Below are positions 19,453 through 27,213 of a stretch of 33,384 nt of DNA, in pieces. The first letter of the stretch is position 1, and every line of letters begins with the position of its first letter. A model generated the notes under the pieces. That model was not told the DNA's origin and made no database searches. It worked only from the letters and a program-made list of their open reading frames with translations. A program made the position numbers and the translations under genes. The stretch comes from a virus, in IMG/VR virus record IMGVR_UViG_3300014914_000020, positions 1-33,384 of that record. The stretch is one strand, 5' to 3'.

Positions 19453-20366
19453 CCCCGCGGCTTGAGCAGGCCGCGCATCGTGAGCAGCGCCTCGACCCGC
19501 TGGTGCTCGAGCGGGAGGACGTTGAGGACGTAGTTGCAGGTCACCACGTCCCAGGCCCGCGTCAGCAGCCCGTAATCGGGGTCATACGCCGGATCGAAGC
19601 GCGCGAGGCCGTGCAGAAGGCCGGCGCCGTAATCGAGCACGTCGCCCTTGAGCAGCCGTGAGCGCTGGTACGCATTCATGGGCGCGCTGTCGCCGCTGCG
19701 GGCGATGCTGGTCCGGTAGCCGGCCAGGGTCTCGACGACGGCGCGCTCCTCGTCGCCGAAGCCGTCCAGGAGGCGCGTGGGATCCGCTGCGGCCTCGTGC
19801 TTGCCGGCGGCCCGGTCCTGCTTGGCCTGGAGCTCGGCGAGCTCTGCCGGCGTCCAGGCGAGCCCCTCGAGGTCTCCCTGGGCCCGCTCGATCGCGGCCG
19901 CCTGGTCGAGCACGGCCTGGGCATCCCAGCCGCCGAGCTCGCCGGAGCGGTTGTCGGCCAGGGCGCGGCCGGTGGCGGCGACGTCGTCCTCGTCGACCAC
20001 GACCGCGGCGATGTGGGTCCAGCCGAGCTCGACCGCGACCTGGTGCATGCCGTTCCCGATCTTGATGACCATGCCCTGGCGCTGGACGACTGCCGGCCGG
20101 TGCTGCCCGTACTTGGCCAGGCTGGCCCGGATCGCGTCGAGGTTGGCCTTGTCGTGCGTTCTCGCGTTCGTCGGGTCCTGGACCAGCTCGCCGAGCGGCT
20201 TCAGGAGCCCGGCCAGGTCGGGGCTCGCAATAACTGCAATCACTCCATCGGGGAGCGCGACGGTTTCACGTGAAACGCCGGGCGCGCGCCTGCGCCGCTT
20301 GACCGCCTTGCTGCGGGGGGCCCGCTTCCGAGCGGCCTTCTTCTTCGGCGTGGCCTTGGCTGGCAT
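19275..20366 (-). CDS. ParB-like domain fused to a methyltransferase-like domain
   Basis: The ATG at 20366 has GGAG six nt upstream. The first 30 residues are lysine/arginine rich and probably bind DNA. A ParB/Srx-like N domain covers about 56-145: LGELVQDPTNARTHDKANLD, LAKYGQHRPAVVQ and GNGMHQVAVELGW, the last being a degenerate form of the GERRxRA nucleotide box. No ParB helix-turn-helix follows. A linker leads to a class I SAM-methyltransferase-like domain (240-363) with GDVLDYGAG as motif I, AYDPDY, then WDVVTCNYVLNVLP and LLKPRGYLLVACW. That half resembles the DNA phosphorothioation-associated putative methyltransferases, with a short loop after motif I. Catalysis is unproven. It stands alone between convergent genes and the tail terminator. 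Confidence 0.7.
   Translation of the reverse strand: MPAKATPKKKAARKRAPRSKAVKRRRRAPGVSRETVALPDGVIAVIASPDLAGLLKPLGELVQDPTNARTHDKANLDAIRASLAKYGQHRPAVVQRQGMVIKIGNGMHQVAVELGWTHIAAVVVDEDDVAATGRALADNRSGELGGWDAQAVLDQAAAIERAQGDLEGLAWTPAELAELQAKQDRAAGKHEAAADPTRLLDGFGDEERAVVETLAGYRTSIARSGDSAPMNAYQRSRLLKGDVLDYGAGLLHGLARFDPAYDPDYGLLTRAWDVVTCNYVLNVLPLEHQRVEALLTMRGLLKPRGYLLVACWKKADKDTKSPKGYQCAWGLDEWEALFGRWFQAERLGARGFMGWKLVPRALG
20263..20276. promoter_or_regulatory. parS core palindrome
   Basis: GTTTCACGTGAAAC is the exact 14-bp core of the bacterial chromosomal centromere site TGTTTCACGTGAAACA; only the outermost base on each side differs (G and G). It covers codons 31-35 (VSRET) of the ParB-domain gene, the same peptide that parS gives inside rsmG (gidB) of many alphaproteobacteria. 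By base count alone an exact 14-mer is expected about once per 270 Mb. Confidence 0.85.
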
Positions 20367-20470
20367 GGCGAGCTCCGCGTTCCTGGGGCAGGCCCAGCCT
20401 ACGGCCGCGGAAAGCGCCACGCGAGGCCTGGCCGGAGCTCGGGGACAGCGCCTCACGCGCCGCCGATAGG

Positions 20471-20504
20471 AAAAGGCGGCGCCAGGCCGAAGCCCGACGC
20501 CGCC
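20471..20504 (-). terminator. intrinsic terminator with UUCG tetraloop
   Basis: On the minus strand GGCGGCGTCGGGC, loop TTCG, GCCTGGCGCCGCC (13 pairs, two of them G-T) is followed by TTTTCC. It is a textbook terminator for the long leftward tail operon. Confidence 0.85.
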
Positions 20505-20675
20505 CAGGAACGCGAGAGAGCCTCGAAAGGCCCCCCTGCTCCGGCCAGCCTACCGGGCTGAGATCGCGAGGTTCAACGATCGGGATAGACTTCGCCTGGG
20601 CTGTGCCACGGCAGCCCCGAGACGCAGCGACGACGGATTGCTAGCGAAGGCCCGTCCGAGGGTCACCGTGGAAGT

Positions 20676-20709
20676 CCTGCCGTGGCAGTGCGCGCGCTGC
20701 CGCGGCAGG
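20676..20709 (-). terminator. strong hairpin right after the last tail gene
   Basis: CCTGCCGTGGCAG and CTGCCGCGGCAGG pair over 13 bp (one G-T) around an 8-nt loop, 4 nt after the stop of the fibre-like gene. It has no T-run, so it may protect the mRNA 3' end or act together with the terminator at 20471. Confidence 0.55.
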
Positions 20710-20713
20710 GCGG

Positions 20714-21379
20714 CTAGTCCTTGCTGTAGATGGCCCGGACGCGGGCGTTCCAGGCCGTGGCGTTGAAGTCGCTGACGATCTCGATGTTGGTGGTCGTCAT
20801 GCGCAGCTGGAGCACGTCGGTTCCGTCGGTCCACGGCAGCGCGATCGCCTGCGTCCCGTTGAAAGCCGTGCCCTCGAGCACCAGGTACTCGTCGAGCGTC
20901 GGGTTGGTGATGCCGTGCGCAACCTGGGCGGTGCCGATGTTGGCGAGCCCGCTGAACTCGACAGCGATCACGAAGCGGTCGACGTCGCCTGGGAAGCGGC
21001 CGCGCATGCGCTGCTCCGTGGTGCTCCAGTACTCGCCGCCGACGACCCAGGCCGACTCCTCGGCGCTGTAGTAGGTCCAGGCACCATCGAGGTCGCGGCG
21101 CTCGCCGCCCATGCCCGCGCGCGCCAGGACCTCGATCCATCCGCCATTGGAGAAGATCGCGACGCTGTCGGTCGTGAACGCGACCCACAACCCAGCCGGC
21201 ACGTCACCGACGATATAGGTGTCGCCGTCGACCGCGCCGCCGGCGTCCGAGTTTTGGCGCGCCTCGATGCGCAGGGCGGCGAAAGCGTTGCCGGCCAGGT
21301 GCTTCTCGTTGCCGAGCAAGTGCGCCTGGGCCTGGTTGGCGGCGTACTCCTCGAGGCCGAAGATCGGTTCGGTGGGCAT
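20714..21379 (-). CDS. DUF2793-like tail fibre/adaptor protein
   Basis: The N-terminal half (EEYAANQAQAHLLGNEKHLA, NAFAALRIEARQ, then GDTYIVGDVPAGLWVAFTTD and SNGGWIEV) follows the DUF2793 pattern: repeated Q/N residues, a helix, and a strand pair with G-YIV---P-G-W. The C-terminal 110 residues (FSGLANIGTAQVAHGITNPT, VLQLRMTTTNIEIVSDFNAT, RVRAIYSKD) look like a beta-sandwich end domain common in phage fibres and probably contact the host. It starts 3 nt after the hub gene stop and ends the tail operon. Confidence 0.7.
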   Translation of the reverse strand: MPTEPIFGLEEYAANQAQAHLLGNEKHLAGNAFAALRIEARQNSDAGGAVDGDTYIVGDVPAGLWVAFTTDSVAIFSNGGWIEVLARAGMGGERRDLDGAWTYYSAEESAWVVGGEYWSTTEQRMRGRFPGDVDRFVIAVEFSGLANIGTAQVAHGITNPTLDEYLVLEGTAFNGTQAIALPWTDGTDVLQLRMTTTNIEIVSDFNATAWNARVRAIYSKD

Positions 21380-21382
21380 GGG

Positions 21383-24010
21383 TCAGGTTATCTGCGGGGT
21401 GAGGGTCGCATAGGCCACGTTGCCGCGTTGCACGGACAGGCCCAGCTTGTGAATGGCGATGTTGATGGTCGTCTGAACGCCGCCAAAGTCTGAGTTTTGC
21501 TGCGAGTTGCTGTAGTCCTGGGTAGGCAGCAACACGTCGGAGAACGTTCGCAACACGACGCCCTGCGGGGCGTCGAGGATCTCCAGGTCATACCCCAGCC
21601 CGTCTAGGTCCTCGACCGGGATGTCGAACGCGAGGAAGCCTTGCGACACGCGCGTCCGGCGGAACCATGTAAAGGTCATGGATCCGTTGCCGATCTTGGT
21701 GGCGCGGATGTCTGTCACGCGCCACGGCACCAGCGTCTCGTTGCGGAAAAATAGCGGCTGCGAGCCGAAGTCGGAGACGACGCCGTCGACGGCTACGGCC
21801 TTCCAGAACTTGGACGTGCCGGCGTTGAGGCTGCTGACCTCCTTGAACTCGACGCCTGGTGCGTTCATGAATGCGAAAGGCTCGCCGGCGTTGTCGTGAA
21901 CCATGTGGTCCTCGGTGTCAAAGAGACCGCGGCCGAGCGTCGTGAGCTCGAAGACGTTGGGCCCGATGAGCGTCGCGTCCTGCCAGGAGATGATCTCTTT
22001 CCCCCAGACGCCGACGTTCGCTCCCTCGAGCATCTCGGCAAGGCTCTTGCTAGAGAGCGTGCCCTCAAACAGGTCGATTTGCAGGGCCGTCCCGTGGTCG
22101 ATCCTGGTGTGCGTGACTGGCGGGGTGGGGTGCGCCGTGAGCGTGCGGCCCGCAGTCGCCTCAGTCGCGACGTCGTAAGCCTTCGTGAAGTTGCCCCCTT
22201 GAATCGCGCCTTTGTAGACCGTCGCGCCGATGAACTGAGCCTGTCGGTCGCGCGCAACGACGGTGGAATATATGCCGCTGAGAACGGCATGCCCCTCGAA
22301 GAGCGGGGGCAGGTCGAGCATGCCGAGCACGAGCTCTGGCGGAACGTACGGGCCCTGCGGCTCCGGGTCGGTCGGATCGTCGCTGACGCTGTTGTCGATG
22401 CTGAGCAGCGATACGACCTCGACCGTGCCCTCGCACTCGAGCAGGTAGTTTGCTCCGCGAGTGACGCGCTCGAGCAGCACCAGCCAGGTCGACCCGAAGG
22501 CCGTGACGACGGCGCGGTCATTCTCCTGTATGCCCAGGTAGCTCGGCGGGAGCGTGAAACGCACGCGCTGCTGGTTTGCGTGGGCAGCCCAGAGCAGTCG
22601 CCGCGTGACGGACTGCGCATCCTCCCCCAGCATGACGACAGGCACGTTGATGTCGCGCACGTTCTCGCCGAAGGGCTTGTCGATCTTCTGAGCGCGTGCG
22701 CTGCCGCTCTGGTAGTTGAAGAGCGCATCGAGGTAGCGAAGGTTCAACGTCGTGGGCAGGTCGCGCCCCGTGACGTCGGTGACCTCCATAGGGCGCGCCT
22801 CGTCGCGGCCGCTCTCGTGCGCCGCCAGGTCGTCGGAGTCGATGACGACCTCGGGGGCATTGCGTCGGTAGAAGAACGCCAGCGTGCCGGAGCGGTCCTG
22901 CGCGAGAACGTCGGCGCGCACGAGCAGCGGCTGGATCTGCGCCTTGACCTCGGTGGGCCCGCGGACCTGGTAGCCATCGACGGGGACCTGGCCAAGCCCT
23001 GAGATGTCGTACTCGCTCGCCAGCCAGCCGGCATCGTCGAGCAGCCTTGCGATGGCCTGGCCGTCGGTCGTCTGCTCGGCCTCTTCGACGAGCGCGCTGA
23101 TCTGCGGAGGTATGTTCCCGAACTGGTTGACGAGCAGGCGCTCGAACGTGAAGTAGGCGGTGAAGCGGTAGGCCGGCACAAGCCCGACGCCCTCGGCTGC
23201 CTCGATGAGCGGGCTCGGAGACTGCGCAACGTTGCCGTCGTAGAAGACGAAGTCCGCGGCGCCGTTCGCCTGGAGCTGCGGCAGCCCCTGCGTGATGTTG
23301 ACTGCGTTCGGCGCGGCCGTCTCGGCCACGACGATCCCGTCATCGTCTGCGATCTCGAGGAACGTCTCGCCGGTCTGATTGTTTTTGCCGGCAGCAACGC
23401 ACCGGAAGACGCCGTTGTTCGCAGCCGTCGGCCAGTCGGTCATCGTGACGTCGACGCCGGACTTGAACTTGTGCAGCTTCGGGTCTCCCGCGGGCGACTT
23501 GACGCGCATGACCCTCCGCACGAAGTCGCCGTCCGGGTTGTGTTCGTCGAGCGTAGTCGACACGAACTGGTCGCTCGTGACGTCCTTCCCGGGCGCGAAG
23601 CCCCAGAGCACCTTGCTGTTGCCCCAGACCTTGAGCAGGTTGCTGATGCCGGCCGCAGGCGCCTCGCCGACGTTGACCGCCATGTCGAAGAAGAAGTTGT
23701 AGGACACGATCGTCGAGCCGCCGCCGCCCTTGCCTCCGATCTCCTCCTCGACCTTGACCTGCTGGCGCTCGCTGAGCCATATGTAGCTGCCAGGCACGCG
23801 GTTGAATGGGCCGATGGTTTTGTAGACCGGCGAGTGCTCCGCTGTCTGATTGAAGCGGAAGTCCTCGACGCGCGGACCCTCCGGCCCGTCGGGCTGGAAG
23901 AGCTGCCCGAGCAGGATACTGTCAGCGTAGGCGCCGACGACCGAGCCGATCGCGCCGCCGAGCGGGCCGCCGATTGCAGTGCCTACGGCGGTGAGTCCGA
24001 TTTGCACCAT
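21383..24010 (-). CDS. large tail tip / baseplate hub protein (GTA-like)
   Basis: The ATG at 24010 overlaps the NlpC/P60 stop by 1 bp (TAATG). The 875-residue product starts with a glycine-rich hydrophobic segment (LTAVGTAIGGPLGGAIGSVV), then FNQTAEHSPVYKTIGPFNRV and IVSYNFFFDMAVNVGEA. This opening is typical of the large tail proteins next to NlpC/P60 genes in gene transfer agents and related phages (Phage-tail_3 type). The last third has FNIII-like strands (VTDIRATKIGNGSMTFTWFR). It lacks the extra TIM-barrel region of the longer GTA proteins. It forms the tail tip that crosses or contacts the host envelope. Confidence 0.8.
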   Translation of the reverse strand: MVQIGLTAVGTAIGGPLGGAIGSVVGAYADSILLGQLFQPDGPEGPRVEDFRFNQTAEHSPVYKTIGPFNRVPGSYIWLSERQQVKVEEEIGGKGGGGSTIVSYNFFFDMAVNVGEAPAAGISNLLKVWGNSKVLWGFAPGKDVTSDQFVSTTLDEHNPDGDFVRRVMRVKSPAGDPKLHKFKSGVDVTMTDWPTAANNGVFRCVAAGKNNQTGETFLEIADDDGIVVAETAAPNAVNITQGLPQLQANGAADFVFYDGNVAQSPSPLIEAAEGVGLVPAYRFTAYFTFERLLVNQFGNIPPQISALVEEAEQTTDGQAIARLLDDAGWLASEYDISGLGQVPVDGYQVRGPTEVKAQIQPLLVRADVLAQDRSGTLAFFYRRNAPEVVIDSDDLAAHESGRDEARPMEVTDVTGRDLPTTLNLRYLDALFNYQSGSARAQKIDKPFGENVRDINVPVVMLGEDAQSVTRRLLWAAHANQQRVRFTLPPSYLGIQENDRAVVTAFGSTWLVLLERVTRGANYLLECEGTVEVVSLLSIDNSVSDDPTDPEPQGPYVPPELVLGMLDLPPLFEGHAVLSGIYSTVVARDRQAQFIGATVYKGAIQGGNFTKAYDVATEATAGRTLTAHPTPPVTHTRIDHGTALQIDLFEGTLSSKSLAEMLEGANVGVWGKEIISWQDATLIGPNVFELTTLGRGLFDTEDHMVHDNAGEPFAFMNAPGVEFKEVSSLNAGTSKFWKAVAVDGVVSDFGSQPLFFRNETLVPWRVTDIRATKIGNGSMTFTWFRRTRVSQGFLAFDIPVEDLDGLGYDLEILDAPQGVVLRTFSDVLLPTQDYSNSQQNSDFGGVQTTINIAIHKLGLSVQRGNVAYATLTPQIT

Positions 24011-24459
24011 TACGCGAGCTCCGGGTGCCGCATGCGCTTGAGGAAGCGCTGCCGCCAGCGCGTATCCCACTCCTGGTCGATGACGTGGCCGATGAGCGAC
24101 GACGTGTGCAGGAGGCCGCGGCCGACGCCGGTGCTCTCGATGCCGACGTGCTGCGCGATGCTCTTCGACCGCCAGTAGAAGAGGATCACGTCGCCGGCCT
24201 GGGCGTCGTCGTCGTCGACGACCTCGAAGGTGCGGCGCAGGTCGGCCTCGAGCGACTGGCCGTCGCCCCAGGGCCCATAGCCCTTCGGGTCGTAGATCGG
24301 GAGCCCGAGCTTCTTGCAGGCGTAGGCGACGGGCCCGCCGCAGTCCATGCCGGCGCCCAGGCATCGCCCTTGGTGGATGAACGGCGTTCGCAGGCACTCG
24401 AGCGCCGCCTCGACGAAGGCCGTGCGAAGCTCGACGACGGTGCCGGCCGTTGTCGTCAT
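24010..24459 (-). CDS. NlpC/P60 family peptidase, tail-associated
   Basis: The ATG at 24459 overlaps the DUF2163 stop (ATGA). The 149-residue protein carries MDCGGPVAYACKKLG with the catalytic Cys40, QHVGI with His104, and a third polar residue near LLHTS (His118). 'FIHQGRC-GAGMDCGG' before it is the usual family lead-in. Such enzymes cut peptide bonds in peptidoglycan and travel with the tail to open the cell wall at injection. Position between DUF2163 and the hub gene is the same as in gene transfer agents. Confidence 0.9.
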   Translation of the reverse strand: MTTTAGTVVELRTAFVEAALECLRTPFIHQGRCLGAGMDCGGPVAYACKKLGLPIYDPKGYGPWGDGQSLEADLRRTFEVVDDDDAQAGDVILFYWRSKSIAQHVGIESTGVGRGLLHTSSLIGHVIDQEWDTRWRQRFLKRMRHPELA

Positions 24460-25337
24460 GGTCCCTGGAGCGCCTTGTCGGAGCCGGGCATCGTTGGGTA
24501 GCCCTGGAAGTTGACCAGGTTGGCAAACTTCGACGTGCAGATTGTCGCCGTCTTGTTGCAGCCTGCGATGACCGTAAAGGCGTCGCCGATCTGAATGTCG
24601 TTCGGCGTTGGCAGGTAGAGCGTGAGCGTGTAGCTGCCGCCGCCGCCGTCGGTGCTCTTCTGGACCTCGCTCACGACGCCGGCGTTGCTGCCCCCCGTCC
24701 ACTCGACCGTGCCCTCGGTCCAGAAGTCATCGCCCAGGCCGCCAGCCGGCGCGCCGCTCAGGACGAAGACCTGGCGCGGCGAGCTGGGCGAGACAGACTG
24801 GGCGAGCTCGGCAGCGAAGGTGAAGGGGCCCAGGGGCGCGGCGCACCGGCCGTCGCCCAGGTCGGCATCGCAGCGCCTCGAATGCCTGCGGCCGACGCGC
24901 TGCGTGAGCCGCTTGCCAACCCCGCTCATGTCGGCTTTCCAGTCCTCGCCGTTGAAGCGCAGCGACTCCATGGTGTACGCGGTCGTGACGATCGCGCCGG
25001 CCCACGGGAAGCGCCAGTTGACGACGAACTCGCTCACGGCCGCGTTTCGGAAGAGGCCCGCGCGCAGGTCGTCCGACGTGATCGTCGTGCCGGTGACGCC
25101 GTCGACCTCGAGGTTGAGATCCTCGAGGCCGTTGGGCATCTCGAGCGAGCTCGGGTCGATGCCCTGAACCGGCGTGTAGGTGTAGGTCGCGAAGTCCTCC
25201 TCGCGGAACGGCAGCGGGCGGTCGTGCACTGCGAACCGGAAGACCTGGCCGTCTCGCCTGGTGATGCGCCAAAGGCTCGCCAGGCGCAGCGAACGGCCGC
25301 GCATGAGAGACAGTCCGCCTGGCGTGATGGCAAGCAC
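24456..25337 (-). CDS. DUF2163 / phage BR0599-like tail protein
   Basis: A GTG at 25337 shares one base with the previous stop (TAGTG). The 293-residue protein ends with the family hallmarks: RRCDADLGDGRCAAPLGPFT (about 155-174), then GCNKTATICTSKFANLVNFQ and GYPTMPGSD. The conserved cysteines lie in both parts. The first half has LRLASLWRITRRDG and LFRNAAVSEFVVNWRFPWAG as in DUF2163. It is a tail tip or baseplate component of GTA-like tails. Confidence 0.85.
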   Translation of the reverse strand: MLAITPGGLSLMRGRSLRLASLWRITRRDGQVFRFAVHDRPLPFREEDFATYTYTPVQGIDPSSLEMPNGLEDLNLEVDGVTGTTITSDDLRAGLFRNAAVSEFVVNWRFPWAGAIVTTAYTMESLRFNGEDWKADMSGVGKRLTQRVGRRHSRRCDADLGDGRCAAPLGPFTFAAELAQSVSPSSPRQVFVLSGAPAGGLGDDFWTEGTVEWTGGSNAGVVSEVQKSTDGGGGSYTLTLYLPTPNDIQIGDAFTVIAGCNKTATICTSKFANLVNFQGYPTMPGSDKALQGP

Positions 25338-25696
25338 TAGAACGCCCCTCCCGAGCTGAATGACACAGGCTGCGCAGCGGCCCAGACGCCGGCGACGGTC
25401 GCGTTGTCCTCGAGCGCCACGACGACCATGTCGCCGATGGCGATGGTCCGGAGCAGCGTCCCGTCGCGGTCGTGCAGGAGCAGCGGGTCGCTCGAGGCCG
25501 AGTCGTTGAATACGTAATGCTTGGGCGCGCCGACCCAGCGGTGCGCGGTGGCGTCGCCCAGGCGGACGACCGCGGCCGCGCCGGTTGTCTCGACCGTGAT
25601 GACGCGGTCACGCCTGGGCCAGAGCTGCATGACCTCGGCCGCGCCGAGCTCGGCGTTGCGGGCGTCGCCGTAGTGGTCTCGCTCGAGGACGGTCAT
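25337..25696 (-). CDS. small tail protein, 119 aa
   Basis: The ATG at 25696 comes two nt after the DUF2460 stop; an in-frame GTG at 25714 would add six residues. The product is beta rich (TVLERDHYGDARNAELGAAE, RRDRVITVETTGAAAVVRLG, DGTLLRTIAIGDMVVVALED) and ends AAAQPVSFSSGGAF. A similar small gene is not always present between DUF2460 and DUF2163 in GTA-like clusters; its exact role is unknown. Confidence 0.65.
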   Translation of the reverse strand: MTVLERDHYGDARNAELGAAEVMQLWPRRDRVITVETTGAAAVVRLGDATAHRWVGAPKHYVFNDSASSDPLLLHDRDGTLLRTIAIGDMVVVALEDNATVAGVWAAAQPVSFSSGGAF

Positions 25697-25698
25697 GG

Positions 25699-27210
25699 TC
25701 AGAAGGCGAGCCACTGCCGGAGGGATGGGGCGTCGGTGACGCTCGAGTCGAAGTAGCTAGTGCCGTTGCCCGTGCGAATCTTGACCCGCTTGCTTCCTCC
25801 TCCGAACCCGGCTTGCCAGTGATAGTGCGCGACAAAGCGATCCGTTGCGCTTGGCGAGCTCCAGGCCGTAGCCGGGACAGCGTAGACGTAGGTGCCGGCA
25901 ACGATGAACGCCTGCGAAGGCGACCCGCCTCCCGATTGCAGGACGGTCTCGCCATCCGCGCTGACGCGATACATCGCTGCGAGCGAAGACGCAACGCCCG
26001 ACCCGAACACATCCTCTTTTACGTCGATCGTCAGCGTGTGCCCGGCGTCGTTCCACTGGTTCGTGCCTGGCTCGCCGACAGGCGTAAACCATCCGACATT
26101 GGCCGACGACCCCGCCCCCAGGATCTCAGTGTATTCGCCCTCCGCAACGGTAACGGTACTGAGCAAGAGGTCATCATTGAACGTGCCGTTCCACGGCGGG
26201 GGCACGGTCGTCACGCCGCTGCTCGCGTCGGTGAGGTAGAAGCGCTCGATGGCGGTGTCGTTGGTCTGGCTGCCGAGGACGATGGTGATGCCGTCGTCGG
26301 TGCCGATGGTGGCGACCAGGTTGGCGGCGTGGTCGCGAACCTCGATCGTGTTGACCAGCGAATGATTGAAGATGAACCAGTGCGGGCCGCCGTGGGGGAT
26401 GTCCTGCCCGCTGGCCTTGGTCGGGTCTGGCAGCAGCAGGTCGGTCACGCCGTCGGTGGCGCGCACCCGCACGGAGACGTGGGCCCGGGAGAGCTGAACG
26501 TCGGCGCCGCTGAGGTCCTCGATGTCGAGGTTCCCGCCGGCGTAGGTGTCTTCGAAGGCGACGAGCTCGTCTCGGATCTCGACGACGGGGATCTGGCCGA
26601 TGTTGCCGTTCTCGAAGCCGTCGATGGTCGCCTGGAGCCCTCGGTCGGCCTCCTCGCCAAACCGGCACGGCCAGTGCATCTCAAAGCCGGCGGTGATCGT
26701 CACGCCGCCGGCAGGGGCAACCGCGAACGTGATGACTCCGGTGGTCCCGTCGATCGTGTAGTCGACGCCCTCAGTCTGCGCGGCAGCGTCGAGCGCGACC
26801 AGCACGGTGCTGGCAACCGGCTTGGTGATGGTCGACACGCCCTCGGAAGGGCCCTCGGGGTAGGTCTTGCGGAGCTGGTATTGCAGCTCGACGCCGTCGC
26901 CCTGCTCGATGACCTGGTCAAGCGCGGTGGGCGCGTCGCGGCCGTTGAGCGCGCTGGTGAAGTCGAGCGGGTCTTTGTAGCGGAAGCCGAAGAGCGCGCC
27001 GGTGCGGGCCTGGAAGAAGGTCTGCAAGAGCGCCAGGTTGTCGAGGGTCTTCAGCCCCCAGGCAACGTCGTAGACGCGGCGCGGAGACTCCCAGCGGCCG
27101 ACTCTCTCCTCGTGCCCTGAGCTCTGCTCGACGATGCCGGTGCTGAACCCGGGCCCGCCACGAGAGCCGTAGGAGATGATGGTCGGGAAGAGGGTCTCAT
27201 GTACGGCCAT
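25699..27210 (-). CDS. DUF2460 tail protein with C-terminal extension
   Basis: The first 220 residues match the DUF2460/TIGR02217 family: FPTIISYGSRGGPGFSTGIV, YDVAWGLKTLDNLALLQTFF, GFRYKDPLDFTS and GFEMHWPCRFGEEADRGLQA, followed by PVVEIR. The family usually ends about there, near 210 residues. Here about 280 further residues follow, rich in strands and glycine (for example WFIFNHSLVNTIEVRDHAAN), probably one or two beta domains exposed on the tail that could bind the host surface. The protein corresponds to the distal tail component next to the tape measure. Confidence 0.8.
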   Translation of the reverse strand: MAVHETLFPTIISYGSRGGPGFSTGIVEQSSGHEERVGRWESPRRVYDVAWGLKTLDNLALLQTFFQARTGALFGFRYKDPLDFTSALNGRDAPTALDQVIEQGDGVELQYQLRKTYPEGPSEGVSTITKPVASTVLVALDAAAQTEGVDYTIDGTTGVITFAVAPAGGVTITAGFEMHWPCRFGEEADRGLQATIDGFENGNIGQIPVVEIRDELVAFEDTYAGGNLDIEDLSGADVQLSRAHVSVRVRATDGVTDLLLPDPTKASGQDIPHGGPHWFIFNHSLVNTIEVRDHAANLVATIGTDDGITIVLGSQTNDTAIERFYLTDASSGVTTVPPPWNGTFNDDLLLSTVTVAEGEYTEILGAGSSANVGWFTPVGEPGTNQWNDAGHTLTIDVKEDVFGSGVASSLAAMYRVSADGETVLQSGGGSPSQAFIVAGTYVYAVPATAWSSPSATDRFVAHYHWQAGFGGGSKRVKIRTGNGTSYFDSSVTDAPSLRQWLAF

Positions 27211-27213
27211 GCG

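Larger units (their letters stand above)
20367..20713. other. intergenic region after the tail operon
   Basis: This 347-bp gap has no credible gene. It carries two hairpins (20471-20504 and 20676-20709) and, at 20604-20614, a further copy of TGCCACGGCAG, the complement of part of the left arm of the second hairpin. The promoter of the ParB-domain gene should lie between 20367 and 20470, but I see no clear boxes. Confidence 0.6.
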
